Assembly: GCA_002328865.1 (NCBI GenBank)
Contig: DCWO01000135.1
Span: 1 to 35,706, forward strand
DNA from: Dehalococcoidia bacterium UBA2160
Lineage (GTDB): Bacteria; Chloroflexota; Dehalococcoidia; Lucifugimonadales; UBA1123
Direction: 5' to 3'
Length of the DNA stretch: 35,706 nucleotides
Part shown: one piece after another, positions 1 through 8,548 of the stretch
Position numbering within the stretch: the first letter of the stretch is position 1
Layout of the letters: the number at the start of each line of letters is the position of its first letter
Notes under the pieces: generated by a model
Database searches by the model: none
The model's input: only the letters and a program-made list of their open reading frames with translations
What the model was told of the DNA's origin: nothing
Program-made: the position numbers and the translations under genes

Positions 1-899
1 GGTCCCAAAACCAACGTTTCGCGAGTGATTATCTCGAACAGCCCCAGGCCGCCGGGCGCGGCGGGAACCGAGCTCCCGATATTGGTGACGGCGGTGACGA
101 GCACCATAGTCACGCCCATATCCCAGGCGTTTCCGAAAACGTGGTGAAAGCCGAATGGGTACCCCATCAAGAAAAACACCGCTGCTTCGGCCAGCCAAAT
201 CGGCACCGACAATATGAACAGCTTCGCCAACATCTGAGGGCTCCGGAGAGGGGCGAGCCCGTGCAAAAACATCGTTACGAGCCCAGCGAACACTTCGCGC
301 AATCGAAGCGGCAATGGCGCTGCAAGCCGGACCAGCAGCGCCTGGGTTCGCGTGGGCGCCGTCGCGAACAGCACCAGCATGCCAAACGCCCCGAGAAACG
401 GCAAACTGCCCGCCGCCACTAGAACCGCCGCCGGGATCCCGGATTGGTCCGCGAACGACCGAGTCAGCCCTGTCAAAGGGACGAACGCGGCGATGATGGC
501 GATGAAAGCCAGCAACACCAAGGCGTCGAACACCCGCTCGATGACGATTGTAACCAACGCCGAAGCCTTGCTGATGCCCTCCCGTTCGCTGACGTAGTAG
601 CTTCGAACCAGCTCGCCCAGACGCATAGGGAGCAAATTATTGGCCATGTACCCTACAACGACCACCGGGAAGAGCCTTCGGGTCTGCACCGGCTTCATGT
701 GGTGTAGCAATACCGTCCACCTCAACGTCCGGAACCACGTCGACACCAGGTACAGGCCGGCGGCAGGCATCAAATACCAGTAATTCGCGTCAGCCAGAGC
801 ATCCAGCATGTCCCGGAAATTGACGGTAAACAGAAACAGCACCAACAGTCCGGCGCTGATGCCGATTCCTAGCCAGAATTTCATCGATCCAGCCAACAT
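1..899 (-). CDS. Flippase-like integral membrane protein (UPF0104 / LPG synthase TM-region family), C-terminus cut by window edge
   Basis: An open frame runs from an ATG at 899 to the left edge without a stop, so about 299 residues are visible and the C-terminus is missing. The protein is almost entirely hydrophobic. It carries the family signatures: GYMANNLLPMRLGELVRSYY near residues 75-95, an ER..D motif about 25 residues later, and NIGSSVPAAPGGLGLFE near the visible end, matching the family's N..P..PGG.G.FE. An AGAGG sequence sits 4 nt before the ATG; a second in-frame ATG at 884 has poorer spacing. Proteins of this family translocate or modify polyprenyl- or glycerol-linked lipids in the cytoplasmic membrane; the archaeal glycosyltransferase AglD has such a domain. 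Its closeness to the Agl23-like and DUF2298 genes suggests lipid-linked glycan handling. The substrate cannot be told from sequence. Confidence 0.85.
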   Translation of the reverse strand, partial: MLAGSMKFWLGIGISAGLLVLFLFTVNFRDMLDALADANYWYLMPAAGLYLVSTWFRTLRWTVLLHHMKPVQTRRLFPVVVVGYMANNLLPMRLGELVRSYYVSEREGISKASALVTIVIERVFDALVLLAFIAIIAAFVPLTGLTRSFADQSGIPAAVLVAAGSLPFLGAFGMLVLFATAPTRTQALLVRLAAPLPLRLREVFAGLVTMFLHGLAPLRSPQMLAKLFILSVPIWLAEAAVFFLMGYPFGFHHVFGNAWDMGVTMVLVTAVTNIGSSVPAAPGGLGLFEIITRETLVLG

Positions 900-950
900 A
901 AAACCTCTGCACAACGTTAGCACAGGGGGACTGTCGCTTATAGGCCTGTG

Positions 951-967
951 CGACACGTGTGGTGTCG
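951..967. promoter_or_regulatory. Inverted repeat in the divergent promoter gap 900-1114
   Basis: CGACAC at 951-956 and GTGTCG at 962-967 form a perfect 6-bp inverted repeat with a 5-nt centre. The overlapping 8-mer ACACGTGT (953-960) is itself palindromic and recurs at 17397-17404 upstream of another gene. The repeat lies between the divergent starts of the flippase-like gene and the PNPOx-like gene, where an operator would be expected. Chance occurrence is quite possible. Confidence 0.25.
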
Positions 968-1114
968 GATGGTCTGCACGCATGCTCAACCTCTATCCGA
1001 TTGGGCGCGCAAGAGGCTCCCTCCGCTATGCTAGGTTGATAGGCTCGATCCGACAGCAACTGCGACGCGTCGATCGAATAGTGGCGCAAAGCGCATGCAC
1101 AAGGAAGGCGGCGC

Positions 1115-1585
1115 ATGGACTGGGCAGACTTCAAACGCCAAGCGCCTGAACTGGCCGAATTCGGCGAAGAGAGACTCGAACGGACCGGTCTCGTCCTTCT
1201 GGGAACGCTACGGCAGTTAGGGTGGCCTCGAATCAGCCCTGTCGAGCCGTTGATCGCATTCGGCTGTCTCTGGCTGGGGATGATGTGGCAGTCCCGCAAA
1301 GCGTTGGACCTGATGCGCGACCCGCGATGCACCGTGCATAGCACCGTTTCAAACCGCGACGGCGCCGAGGGCGAGTTCAAGCTCTACGGCCGCGCGGTGG
1401 ACGTTCACGACGCCGAGACTCGCCAACGTTATGGCGATGCCCTGTTCGAGAAGATCGGCTGGAAGCCCGAAGAGCCCGAGTTTCATCTTTTCCGCATAAA
1501 CATCGAAAGCGCCGCCTCGGTCGTCATTCGGGACGAGCAACTGACCCACAAGGTGTGGAAGGCCGACACCGCTACGGCGTCGTGA
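1115..1585 (+). CDS. Pyridoxamine 5'-phosphate oxidase family protein (FMN/F420 split barrel)
   Basis: A 156-residue protein with the layout of a small split-barrel flavin-binding protein. GWPRISPVEP at about residues 36-45 matches the first barrel strands. GMMWQSRKALDLMRDPRCTV at about 55-74 matches the family's conserved pattern around the flavin phosphate site, in which a Lys/Arg pair precedes a DP.R turn. The C-terminal half (GEFKLYGRAVDV, then FHLFRINIESAASVVI) gives the remaining strands. GGAAGG lies 6-7 nt before the ATG. Members bind FMN, F420 or heme and reduce or bind small molecules; which applies here is not visible. The last 14 nt overlap convergently with the end of the next gene on the minus strand. 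Confidence 0.8.
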   Translation: MDWADFKRQAPELAEFGEERLERTGLVLLGTLRQLGWPRISPVEPLIAFGCLWLGMMWQSRKALDLMRDPRCTVHSTVSNRDGAEGEFKLYGRAVDVHDAETRQRYGDALFEKIGWKPEEPEFHLFRINIESAASVVIRDEQLTHKVWKADTATAS

Positions 1586-3818
1586 AGCTCTGTGGAAAGT
1601 CCGAGTCGAAGTAGACGTAGGCGTCCTCGCTGCCGATGCGATCCTCCACTCCACGCCGGTATAGCCAGTAGTCCATGACCCGCCGCCACGTCTGGCGGTC
1701 GAACGCCCCGCTCAGCACCTTGCCCGGCGTCAAGTTTCGGTACGTGCTTTCCGGGAACCACCAGCGATGCCTCATGCGCTCGCCCTCGGTGAACTCGTCG
1801 CCCAGGCGCTCGTCGGCCGCTGCCTTGTTTTGCGAGTGAACGACCACCATAGGCGAACCCGGCACGGTTCCGAACGAGTTAGCGTTGTATGTAGGAAAGT
1901 TGACGTTGTCGCTGTCGCGGAAGTACCACGCCCATGGCCAAGTGAACCCCGCGGTCTGATCTATGTCCGCGGGCTCGTCGACGCCCAACCCGGTCTCTTC
2001 GATCGTGTCAATCAACCTCACGACGTCCGGCGAGGTCTGCGTGTAGACGATCATCTCAACTGGGATGTCACCGTTACGGTAGCTCGCGATCCAACCCGCT
2101 CGCACGGTCAACGCCAGCAGCACTCCCACGGCGCCGAGCAGGACCGCGGCGCGGAACTCCGGTTTTCCGACCCGCCTCATGAGCAGCCAGCCCGACGCAA
2201 ACATCGCGACAAGCACCACCGACAGCGCCGCAAGAAGCGCGACATCGGTCAGGTCGACGTCGGCCGCGTTGTAGAGTGCGAGCTGCCATAGCAGAACCAT
2301 GAAGACGGGCACGCCGGCGGTGACCAGCAACACTTCCGAATTTAGCAGACGCCGCCAGCCCAGGCGCCCGAGCACGTCGGAGAGGAACTTGCCGATCAGA
2401 ACGACGAACGGGAGCGCGATGTTGACCAACAGCCACGGCATCTTCTCGCTCGCGATCGTGTAGAAGATGAAGGTCATGATCGGCCAGTAGACCAGGAACA
2501 GGCTGAATTGATCGCGCTTTCGCAGGTAGTACACGATCGCCGCCGCGCCGACCAGCAACGGCAGGAACTCGTACACGGAGCCGATTGCGACGTAGTAGTA
2601 CCATGGCTGCCCCCCGCGCCCCTCGCCCTGCTGCACCACCCAGTATCCCAGCGACCGCCATATTCCGCTGCTGACGCCGCCCATGTTGGTGAACATGGTG
2701 GTGTACAAGGGAATCCAGATCGCATAGAACACGACGGCGCAGCGCCACCAGATGGGCCAACACCATTTGTAGCCTGCCAAGCCGGAAACCGCCATCAGCG
2801 ACACGACGATCAGGAACGCAATCACCTGTCCGCCCCCAACCGGGGCGCCGATGGCGACGCTGCCTTCTCCCGCCGCAAGCACCAATCCCGTCCAGCTCAG
2901 CAACGGTGAATCCTGGAGGATGCTGACGAAGGCAGACCATTGAGGCAGCGTCAGCGTGATCATTACCGCCAGGAACGCGGCCGGACGTGAGAGCCTCGAA
3001 AGGCTCACGCCGCCCTGGTGCGCTCGCCATATCGCCCCGAACACCCGGCCGATCGCCACCGGCGGAGAGACGCCTTCGACCTCGATCGGCCTCATGACCC
3101 GGACGAGGAACGGCAGCGCGACTCTGATGCCCAGGTACAGTCCCAGGGTCGCGGTGACTATGAACGCCGTCTCTTTGGTGGCAAACGCCAGGGCCAATAA
3201 CCCCGCCGAGAAGTACAGATAGCGAGGGCGTCCTTCGTCCAGATAGCGCCACATCGAGATGACGAGGCCGAAGGTCCACACCGCCATGAGGATGTCGTTG
3301 CGCGCGAACCTGCTGAAGTACAACATCGACGGCGACGCCGCGAGGAACGCGGCGACGAACAGAGCGCCGAGTCGCCCTAGGCGTCGTCGGAACAGTATCG
3401 GCATCGCGATCAGCAACGTGCCGGCGACCGCGTAGAGCAGCCTTGCGGTGAGGTCGCTGTCGCCAAAAGCCATGAAAATGGCAGCGTTAGCCTCGAACTG
3501 GAAGGGGCCGTGCATCATCGGGCTGTGCTCGTACCCGCGACCGTCGAAGAGGTTCCAGGAGTAGAGCGCGTGGAGACTCTCGTCGTGGTGCATGGCCCGC
3601 GCGCCGAGGTCCCACAGTCGCATGGCCAGCGCCGTGACAAGCAGTGTTGCGTACCCCGCCAGCTCCCACCACTTCGTCGCAGGACTGGCGTCGTCGTCAG
3701 TGCGGCCCCGAGCGCCGGGCGCCACGCCCTTCACGCGGTCGAGCCACCCCGTCGGCGCCGCTTCTGTCGATTCTTCCGGCGTCACGGGGGCATCGCCGGC
3801 CTGCGGTGGACCTTCCAA
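1572..3818 (-). CDS. TIGR03663-type multi-pass membrane protein (flippase activity-associated Agl23-like)
   Basis: A 748-residue polytopic membrane protein. After a hydrophilic N-terminus of about 50 residues come the family's few invariant features: the dipeptide DE at 79-80 (AMHHDESLHA), the tripeptide HGP at 103-105 (SPMMHGPFQFEA) and arginines near 126, 170 and 173. About a dozen hydrophobic segments follow, then a soluble C-terminal part of about 160 residues. The N-terminal half resembles dolichyl-phosphate-mannose mannosyltransferases (GT-C fold), so an extracytoplasmic glycosyltransferase using a lipid-linked sugar is plausible but unproven. The start is a TTG 13 nt after the upstream gene's stop, with no good Shine-Dalgarno, suggesting translation in an operon with the DUF2298 gene. 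Members are known to co-occur with the TIGR03662 family, as here. Confidence 0.88.
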   Translation of the reverse strand: MEGPPQAGDAPVTPEESTEAAPTGWLDRVKGVAPGARGRTDDDASPATKWWELAGYATLLVTALAMRLWDLGARAMHHDESLHALYSWNLFDGRGYEHSPMMHGPFQFEANAAIFMAFGDSDLTARLLYAVAGTLLIAMPILFRRRLGRLGALFVAAFLAASPSMLYFSRFARNDILMAVWTFGLVISMWRYLDEGRPRYLYFSAGLLALAFATKETAFIVTATLGLYLGIRVALPFLVRVMRPIEVEGVSPPVAIGRVFGAIWRAHQGGVSLSRLSRPAAFLAVMITLTLPQWSAFVSILQDSPLLSWTGLVLAAGEGSVAIGAPVGGGQVIAFLIVVSLMAVSGLAGYKWCWPIWWRCAVVFYAIWIPLYTTMFTNMGGVSSGIWRSLGYWVVQQGEGRGGQPWYYYVAIGSVYEFLPLLVGAAAIVYYLRKRDQFSLFLVYWPIMTFIFYTIASEKMPWLLVNIALPFVVLIGKFLSDVLGRLGWRRLLNSEVLLVTAGVPVFMVLLWQLALYNAADVDLTDVALLAALSVVLVAMFASGWLLMRRVGKPEFRAAVLLGAVGVLLALTVRAGWIASYRNGDIPVEMIVYTQTSPDVVRLIDTIEETGLGVDEPADIDQTAGFTWPWAWYFRDSDNVNFPTYNANSFGTVPGSPMVVVHSQNKAAADERLGDEFTEGERMRHRWWFPESTYRNLTPGKVLSGAFDRQTWRRVMDYWLYRRGVEDRIGSEDAYVYFDSDFPQSFTTP

Positions 3819-3831
3819 CTCGATAAGAGCT

Positions 3832-6156
3832 CTACTTTCGGACCTTGTAAATGTCGATGTCGCCTTGGTTGAACACGGAGTCCATGAACTCGGGGAACTT
3901 CTCCATCCCCTGCTCGCCGTACTTGGAGCGCTCGCGCGAACCGATGTACACGTAATCTACGTCGTACTTGGCCAACAGGTTTCCGGCCTCCTGCGGGTCC
4001 ATGCTCTCGTAGATCCGAGCGACGTCCGCTTCACGCCCGTCCAGTGATTCGTGCGAACCGCGCCACTGGATTTCGTGGCCCGGCCAGTTGAACACGGTGG
4101 GCACGCCCGTGCTTCGGGAGATGAGGCCCGCGTCGAACCACTCGCCCACCGCTTCGAGCATCGCGGCATCGGACTCGAGTTCGTCTCTAACGTAGAGGAT
4201 CGCGTTGTACTCCGCTTTCGATCTCTGCTGGACGAAAGCCAGCCCGTCGAGCGTGGTTTCGCGATCCGGGAACCCGGATTTGCTCGCGGCGGCGGCGGCC
4301 GTGTAGTAAAGCGAGCCCACCAGGAGAACGATCGCTCCGGCGGCCCACACCGTGGATGCCGCGCGCTTCCACGCTTTCAGCGCCCCTCGAATTGCCAGCC
4401 AGTAGTATATTGCGAAGCCCGAAGCTGCGGCAAGCAGAATCCACGCCTGGTAGTACAGTTTGAACACGGTGTTCATCCGTTCGCTGGGCGGGCCGAACGA
4501 GTCGTCGACGTACAGTAGTTCCGCTCCCATGATCAGGCCGAGCCCCACGGTGGCCACCATCAGAGCAAAGGAAATGCCGTTGGGGCCCCGCTCTCTCGCA
4601 AACGCCATCGCTGACCAAACGGCCAACGCAATCAAGACCGTAAACGGAATCACATGCCACAGCCTGCCCATGGGCCCTTCGTCGACTCCGATGGGCTGCG
4701 ATCTCATGATCAGCCAAACCACGTAGGGGGCGAAGCCGATCCACAGAGAGTACAAGGTAATCCGACGCCAATCGGCTCCGACCCTCGTCCGCCAGAACGC
4801 AGCGAGAATAAACGGTCCCACCAGTATCAGCGGCAGTCCCCACACCAGGAACATATGCGGGTACCGTGTCGTCGTTGTGACCGTGCCGATTCCCTCGACC
4901 GAGGCCGAAAACGCGGCGTAGTAGGGCAGATACAATACGACTGCCAGCAACGCCACGGGCAGGGTTTGTTCAGTGGCCCGCAGAATTGGCAGGATTCTCC
5001 AGCCACTTGCGGAATACGTTTTGAGCGAGACCACTCCCTGATGAAGAACCAAGTAGGTCGGCAGGTCCCACATGTTCGTGAAAGCTAGTCCGCCCAACGA
5101 CAGTCCCATGACGCCGATGTTCGCATATGTGTATGGCGCTCGCCAATTCAAAGCCGAGGACCCTAACCGATAAGAGTTCCAGAGGAACCCCAGAAACAGC
5201 AGCGCGAACGGAACCGCGGAGACATGGGGATGGAGGTCCCCCAATATGAAGCTGAAGAAGGGAAATTCCTCGATCGTGTAATCGAGTCCCTGTCCGTCCT
5301 GGAAGGTGTTGATGACTCGGGTGGCGCGGAACCACCACCAGAAGTCGTTGGGCGTCCAACTTTCCGTGGGCGTGACGGCAGGCCCGTCGAGCCCGTCGAT
5401 CCCAATCCAGTCGTAGAAACCCTGTCCGCCGATCGCGTTGGCCTTCAGGAATTCCAGCACGCCCTCGAGGTTGCCGACCACACCCAGCACGACACCGGCC
5501 GCCACGCCGCCGATCACAGCATGGCCCCAACGGCGCGACTCCGAACGCACCATCGCGGACACCAGGCCGAATATGCCCATCGCCGCCAGCGCGGGGATGA
5601 GCGCCAGCGCAAGGTTGTAGGCGTAGTTCGTGGGCACTCCGGAGAGCTCGGTGACGGCTCCCATCGTCCAGTAGCCGAAGTAGTAGTAGCTGATCGTCTC
5701 GCCCCTCAGCCACGGGTCTTCGGGCTGCCCGGATGTCGCCAGAACGGAAGCGTTCAGAAACGCGTGGTCCATGGGCTGTTCGGTGTGGTCGATGGCCGGG
5801 TCGTAGGCGCGGAAGATCGTCCAGGCAACGAAAAAGACGAGGAATATGGCCTCGGCAGTGATCAACGCCCGTCGTTCGCCCACAACGAATGCCTGGAGCT
5901 CGACGCGCTCTCGCCACGCAATCCATCCTCCGACGCATGCCAGCGCGACGAGGATAACGATGAGCGACGCCTGAACGCTGGGCACGACGCCCAGGGCGCC
6001 GAGTATCCATGATGCGTATCCGACGATCAGGATGCCAAGCGGTTTGGCCAGGCTGAAACCCCTGTCGGGCATCCGCCTAAACAAGTAATAGGCCAGCGGA
6101 AACGCCGCCAACCCAAGGGCTTCGACCGTGATCAACCATGACAGGACGTGGAGCAT
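3832..6156 (-). CDS. DUF2298 / Chlor_Arch_YYY membrane protein (TIGR03662)
   Basis: A strongly hydrophobic 774-residue protein. It has the family's hallmark YYYFG at residues 157-161 (ETISYYYFGYWTMG) and the conserved stretch AIDHTEQPMDHAFLNA just before it at about 121-136. Many TM segments fill the body, and a soluble tail near 650-774 ends in IYKVRK. The length fits the single-domain class of this family (about 700-900 residues). I chose the ATG at 6156 because a TATAAT box ends 6 nt before it; an in-frame GTG at 6225 would add 23 residues poor in hydrophobic character and would place that box inside the gene. The function of the family is unknown; co-occurrence with Agl23-like proteins and the flippase-like neighbour suggests surface glycan assembly. 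Confidence 0.88.
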   Translation of the reverse strand: MLHVLSWLITVEALGLAAFPLAYYLFRRMPDRGFSLAKPLGILIVGYASWILGALGVVPSVQASLIVILVALACVGGWIAWRERVELQAFVVGERRALITAEAIFLVFFVAWTIFRAYDPAIDHTEQPMDHAFLNASVLATSGQPEDPWLRGETISYYYFGYWTMGAVTELSGVPTNYAYNLALALIPALAAMGIFGLVSAMVRSESRRWGHAVIGGVAAGVVLGVVGNLEGVLEFLKANAIGGQGFYDWIGIDGLDGPAVTPTESWTPNDFWWWFRATRVINTFQDGQGLDYTIEEFPFFSFILGDLHPHVSAVPFALLFLGFLWNSYRLGSSALNWRAPYTYANIGVMGLSLGGLAFTNMWDLPTYLVLHQGVVSLKTYSASGWRILPILRATEQTLPVALLAVVLYLPYYAAFSASVEGIGTVTTTTRYPHMFLVWGLPLILVGPFILAAFWRTRVGADWRRITLYSLWIGFAPYVVWLIMRSQPIGVDEGPMGRLWHVIPFTVLIALAVWSAMAFARERGPNGISFALMVATVGLGLIMGAELLYVDDSFGPPSERMNTVFKLYYQAWILLAAASGFAIYYWLAIRGALKAWKRAASTVWAAGAIVLLVGSLYYTAAAAASKSGFPDRETTLDGLAFVQQRSKAEYNAILYVRDELESDAAMLEAVGEWFDAGLISRSTGVPTVFNWPGHEIQWRGSHESLDGREADVARIYESMDPQEAGNLLAKYDVDYVYIGSRERSKYGEQGMEKFPEFMDSVFNQGDIDIYKVRK

Positions 6157-6189
6157 CGCAACATTATATACGCAAGGTCTGGGCATCAA
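6156..6189 (-). promoter_or_regulatory. Candidate leaderless promoter of the DUF2298 gene
   Basis: On the minus strand TTGATG (6189-6184) and a perfect TATAAT (6168-6163) are separated by 15 nt, slightly short of the usual 16-18. Transcription would begin about 6-7 nt beyond TATAAT, which is at or next to the ATG at 6156. No Shine-Dalgarno precedes that ATG, so the transcript may be leaderless. Confidence 0.45.
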
Positions 6190-6214
6190 GGGCATACGGG
6201 CTCGATCATGGGAC

Positions 6215-6243
6215 TTGTCCGGCACACTGGCCCATGCTAACCT
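6215..6243 (+). promoter_or_regulatory. Candidate promoter of the acyl-CoA dehydrogenase gene
   Basis: TTGTCC (6215-6220) and TAACCT (6238-6243) are exactly 17 nt apart, and TGC directly precedes TAACCT, giving an extended -10. This would place the transcript start near 6250 and leave a leader of about 78 nt that contains the 8-bp stem-loop at 6271-6304. Confidence 0.4.
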
Positions 6244-6270
6244 CTACTCCTGATTCGAAAACGTGCCCAA

Positions 6271-6304
6271 GCGACGGCCCGAATCGCCAACGCGGCGCCG
6301 TCGC
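6271..6304 (+). other. 8-bp stem-loop in the leader of the acyl-CoA dehydrogenase gene
   Basis: GCGACGGC (6271-6278) and GCCGTCGC (6297-6304) are perfect complements with an 18-nt loop. The stem ends 11 nt before the GGAGGAG ribosome binding site, so it could influence translation or be a protein-binding site. No known riboswitch fold is recognisable. Confidence 0.35.
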
Positions 6305-6327
6305 CAAATGAACTCGGAGGAGACACG

Positions 6328-7452
6328 ATGGACCTCGGCCTGAACGAAGCACAGCAGATGTTGCAGAACAGTGCACGGGAGTTCCTCGAGGCGGAGTGCC
6401 CGGACACGTACGTACGGGCCATGGAGGAGGACGAGCGAGGCTACACGCCCGAGATGTGGGCGAAAATGGCCGAACAGGGCTGGCTGGGCTTGACGATTCC
6501 CGAGCGGTACGGCGGAGTCGGCCTCGGCTTCATGGACCTGACCGTCCTGGTGGAAGAGATGGGCGGGGCCTTGTTGCCCGGTCCGTTCTTTTCGACCGTC
6601 GTCATGGGCGGCCAAGCCATCCAACTCGCGGGCTCCGACGAGCAAAAAGCCGAGTTCCTACCCCGCATCGCCGAAGGACAGATCATCGTCACGCTGGCCC
6701 TGACCGAACCAAGCGGCCGTTGGGACGCCGCGGGAGTCGAAGTCACAGCATCGCCCTCGGCCGACGGTTTCGTTATCAACGGCGCCAAGCTGTACGTGCC
6801 CAACGCCCACGTGTCCGATTATCTGGTGGTAGCCGCGCGAACCGGCGAAGCGGAAACGGACATCAGCCTTTTCATCGTGGCGCGCTCGGCCTCGGGCGTC
6901 AGCCAGACGCTCCTCAAGACAATAGCGTCCGACCGGCAATCTGAAGTCGTTTTCGAGAACGTCGCCGTGCCTGCCTCGGCGCTGCTCGGCGAGCTCAGCG
7001 GGGGTTGGGACGCAGTCGAGAGCGTCCTGCAATGGGGGGCGATCGGCAAGTGCGCCGAGATGGTCGGGGGCGGCCGGCAGGTGCTGGACATGACCGTCGA
7101 CTACGCCAAAGAGCGCGTGCAGTTCGGCAGGCCGATCGGCAGCTTCCAGGCGATACAGCATCACTGCGCGGACATAGCCACCGAAGTCGATGCATCGCGC
7201 CACATAACCTTCCAGGCAGCAGCCCGTCTGAACGACGGCTTAGACGCCACACGGGAGGTCGCCATGGCCAAGGCTTGGGTCAGCGATTCGTATCGCAGGG
7301 TATGCGCACTGGGCCATCAGTGCCACGGAGCCATCGGCTTCACCAAAGAGCACAACATGCAGCTCTACTCCCGCCGGGCGAAAGCCGCCGAGCTCATGTT
7401 CGGCGACAGCGACGTTCACCTGGAAGCCGTGGCCGACGCCATCGGGTTGTAG
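6328..7452 (+). CDS. Acyl-CoA dehydrogenase family protein (FadE-like)
   Basis: A 374-residue protein with the complete acyl-CoA dehydrogenase layout. The N-terminal helical domain holds WLGLTIPERYGGVGLGFMDL near 52-71. The middle beta-domain holds TLALTEPSGRWDAAGV at about 115-130, and the C-terminal helical domain holds KERVQFGRPIGSFQAIQH near 255-272. ALGHQCHGAIGFTKEHNMQL (about 327-346) is the flavin-contact region. In typical members the catalytic glutamate lies in a YEG motif after the RDAK-like segment; here the same place reads RRAKAAELMFGDSDVH, with no Glu at that position. This resembles members that serve as the non-catalytic partner in heterotetrameric enzymes or that use another base. 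The ribosome binding site is GGAGGAG, 5 nt from the ATG. No second dehydrogenase is nearby. Confidence 0.92.
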   Translation: MDLGLNEAQQMLQNSAREFLEAECPDTYVRAMEEDERGYTPEMWAKMAEQGWLGLTIPERYGGVGLGFMDLTVLVEEMGGALLPGPFFSTVVMGGQAIQLAGSDEQKAEFLPRIAEGQIIVTLALTEPSGRWDAAGVEVTASPSADGFVINGAKLYVPNAHVSDYLVVAARTGEAETDISLFIVARSASGVSQTLLKTIASDRQSEVVFENVAVPASALLGELSGGWDAVESVLQWGAIGKCAEMVGGGRQVLDMTVDYAKERVQFGRPIGSFQAIQHHCADIATEVDASRHITFQAAARLNDGLDATREVAMAKAWVSDSYRRVCALGHQCHGAIGFTKEHNMQLYSRRAKAAELMFGDSDVHLEAVADAIGL

Positions 7453-7639
7453 CCATCGGATGCGGGCGCCGTCCCTTCGGCGGAGGCCTATGCCTTGATC
7501 CGGTCCGTCGGGCCGCGAGCGATCGCGTCGCCACAGTCGAGCGGAACGCGACATGTCCGGCTCTCACACCACGGACCATCGTCTCGGACCGCCATTTGCG
7601 CGCACGCCATCGCCCGATCCGGGCGGGAAGGAGCGGCCC

Positions 7640-8425
7640 ATGCAACAGTTCGCCGGCGCCGACGCCGTCTATTACGATTCGATCGCCACGGGTCTGCCCG
7701 GAGACGTGGAATTTTACCTGAGCGAAATCCGCCGAGCAGGTTCTCCCGTACTTGAATTAGGTTGTGGAACAGGCAGGATGCTCGTTCCGATCGCACTCGA
7801 AGGCATCGATGTCGTGGGACTCGACATGGCCCCTGCCATGCTGGACATCGCCAGAGCCAAGGTTGCGGCATTGCCAGATCAGGTCAGAGACCGCGTGGAA
7901 ATCGTCCATGGGGACATGCGCGACATCTCCCTGAATCGGCGGTTCAAGCTGGTCCTGATCCCATATCGGGCGTTTCTGCACCTGATGACCGTGGAGGATC
8001 AGCGAGCCGCCCTCACCAGCATCCACGAACATCTGGAAGACGGGGGCCGGTTGGTGTTCGACGTCTTCGACCCCAATTTGGATATGATCGCGGCGCACTC
8101 GTCTCACATCGGAACAGTCTTGACTCGATTGGCGGATTTTGACATACCCGAGTCGGGGCGCAAGGCGATGGTGTGGGAGACTCGCGAGTACGACCTGGAA
8201 CGACAGGTGTTGACCGAATACCGCATCTTCGAGGAGTTGGACGACCAGGGCGTTGTTGCGAAAAAGACCTACACGCCTCTGGAGCTGCGCTGGATTTATC
8301 GCTACGAGATGGTGCATCTTCTGGAGCTTTGCGGTTTCGAGATCGAGGCGTTGTACGGCGATTTCAATCGAGGTTCGTTCAAGCCGGGCGGCGAACAGGT
8401 GTGGGTGGCGCGCGCAGCCGGCTAG
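7640..8425 (+). CDS. Class I SAM-dependent methyltransferase
   Basis: A 261-residue protein with Rossmann methyltransferase motif I VLELGCGTGRMLVPIA at residues 37-52. The acidic end of strand 2 follows at VVGLDMAPAMLDIARAK (58-74), then VHGDMRD (89-95) and IPYRAFLHL around motif IV. I chose the ATG at 7640 because GAAGGAG lies 7 nt upstream; a longer frame would add 29 low-complexity residues. The substrate is unknown. The closest general type is the 'methyltransferase domain 25/11' group acting on small molecules. A 187-nt gap separates it from the dehydrogenase gene, so co-transcription is uncertain. Confidence 0.88.
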   Translation: MQQFAGADAVYYDSIATGLPGDVEFYLSEIRRAGSPVLELGCGTGRMLVPIALEGIDVVGLDMAPAMLDIARAKVAALPDQVRDRVEIVHGDMRDISLNRRFKLVLIPYRAFLHLMTVEDQRAALTSIHEHLEDGGRLVFDVFDPNLDMIAAHSSHIGTVLTRLADFDIPESGRKAMVWETREYDLERQVLTEYRIFEELDDQGVVAKKTYTPLELRWIYRYEMVHLLELCGFEIEALYGDFNRGSFKPGGEQVWVARAAG

Positions 8426-8429
8426 GCTG

Positions 8430-8494
8430 TGCTATATTCACTTGCAACTCATCGCGCACAGGGTCGAGGCTGGATGCAGAGCGGGAACTGTGCG
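8430..8494 (+). promoter_or_regulatory. Candidate extended -10 promoter and leader hairpin of the ABC operon
   Basis: TGCTATATT (8430-8438), an extended -10 element without a good -35, lies immediately after the methyltransferase stop codon. The roughly 100-nt leader before the first permease gene contains a 7-bp inverted repeat, CGCACAG at 8455-8461 and CTGTGCG at 8488-8494, with a 26-nt loop. The position fits the start of the four-gene operon. Confidence 0.35.
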
Positions 8495-8548
8495 ACTCGG
8501 GTGGAAGCGTATCGGAGGGGTGGTGTCTGCATACGGCCAAGGTTCTGA

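Noticed and set aside
790..1380. 196-residue minus-strand frame
   Set aside because: It overlaps both the flippase start and the PNPOx-like gene, is Arg/Ser-rich and lacks any recognisable motif; a shadow of GC-rich coding DNA.
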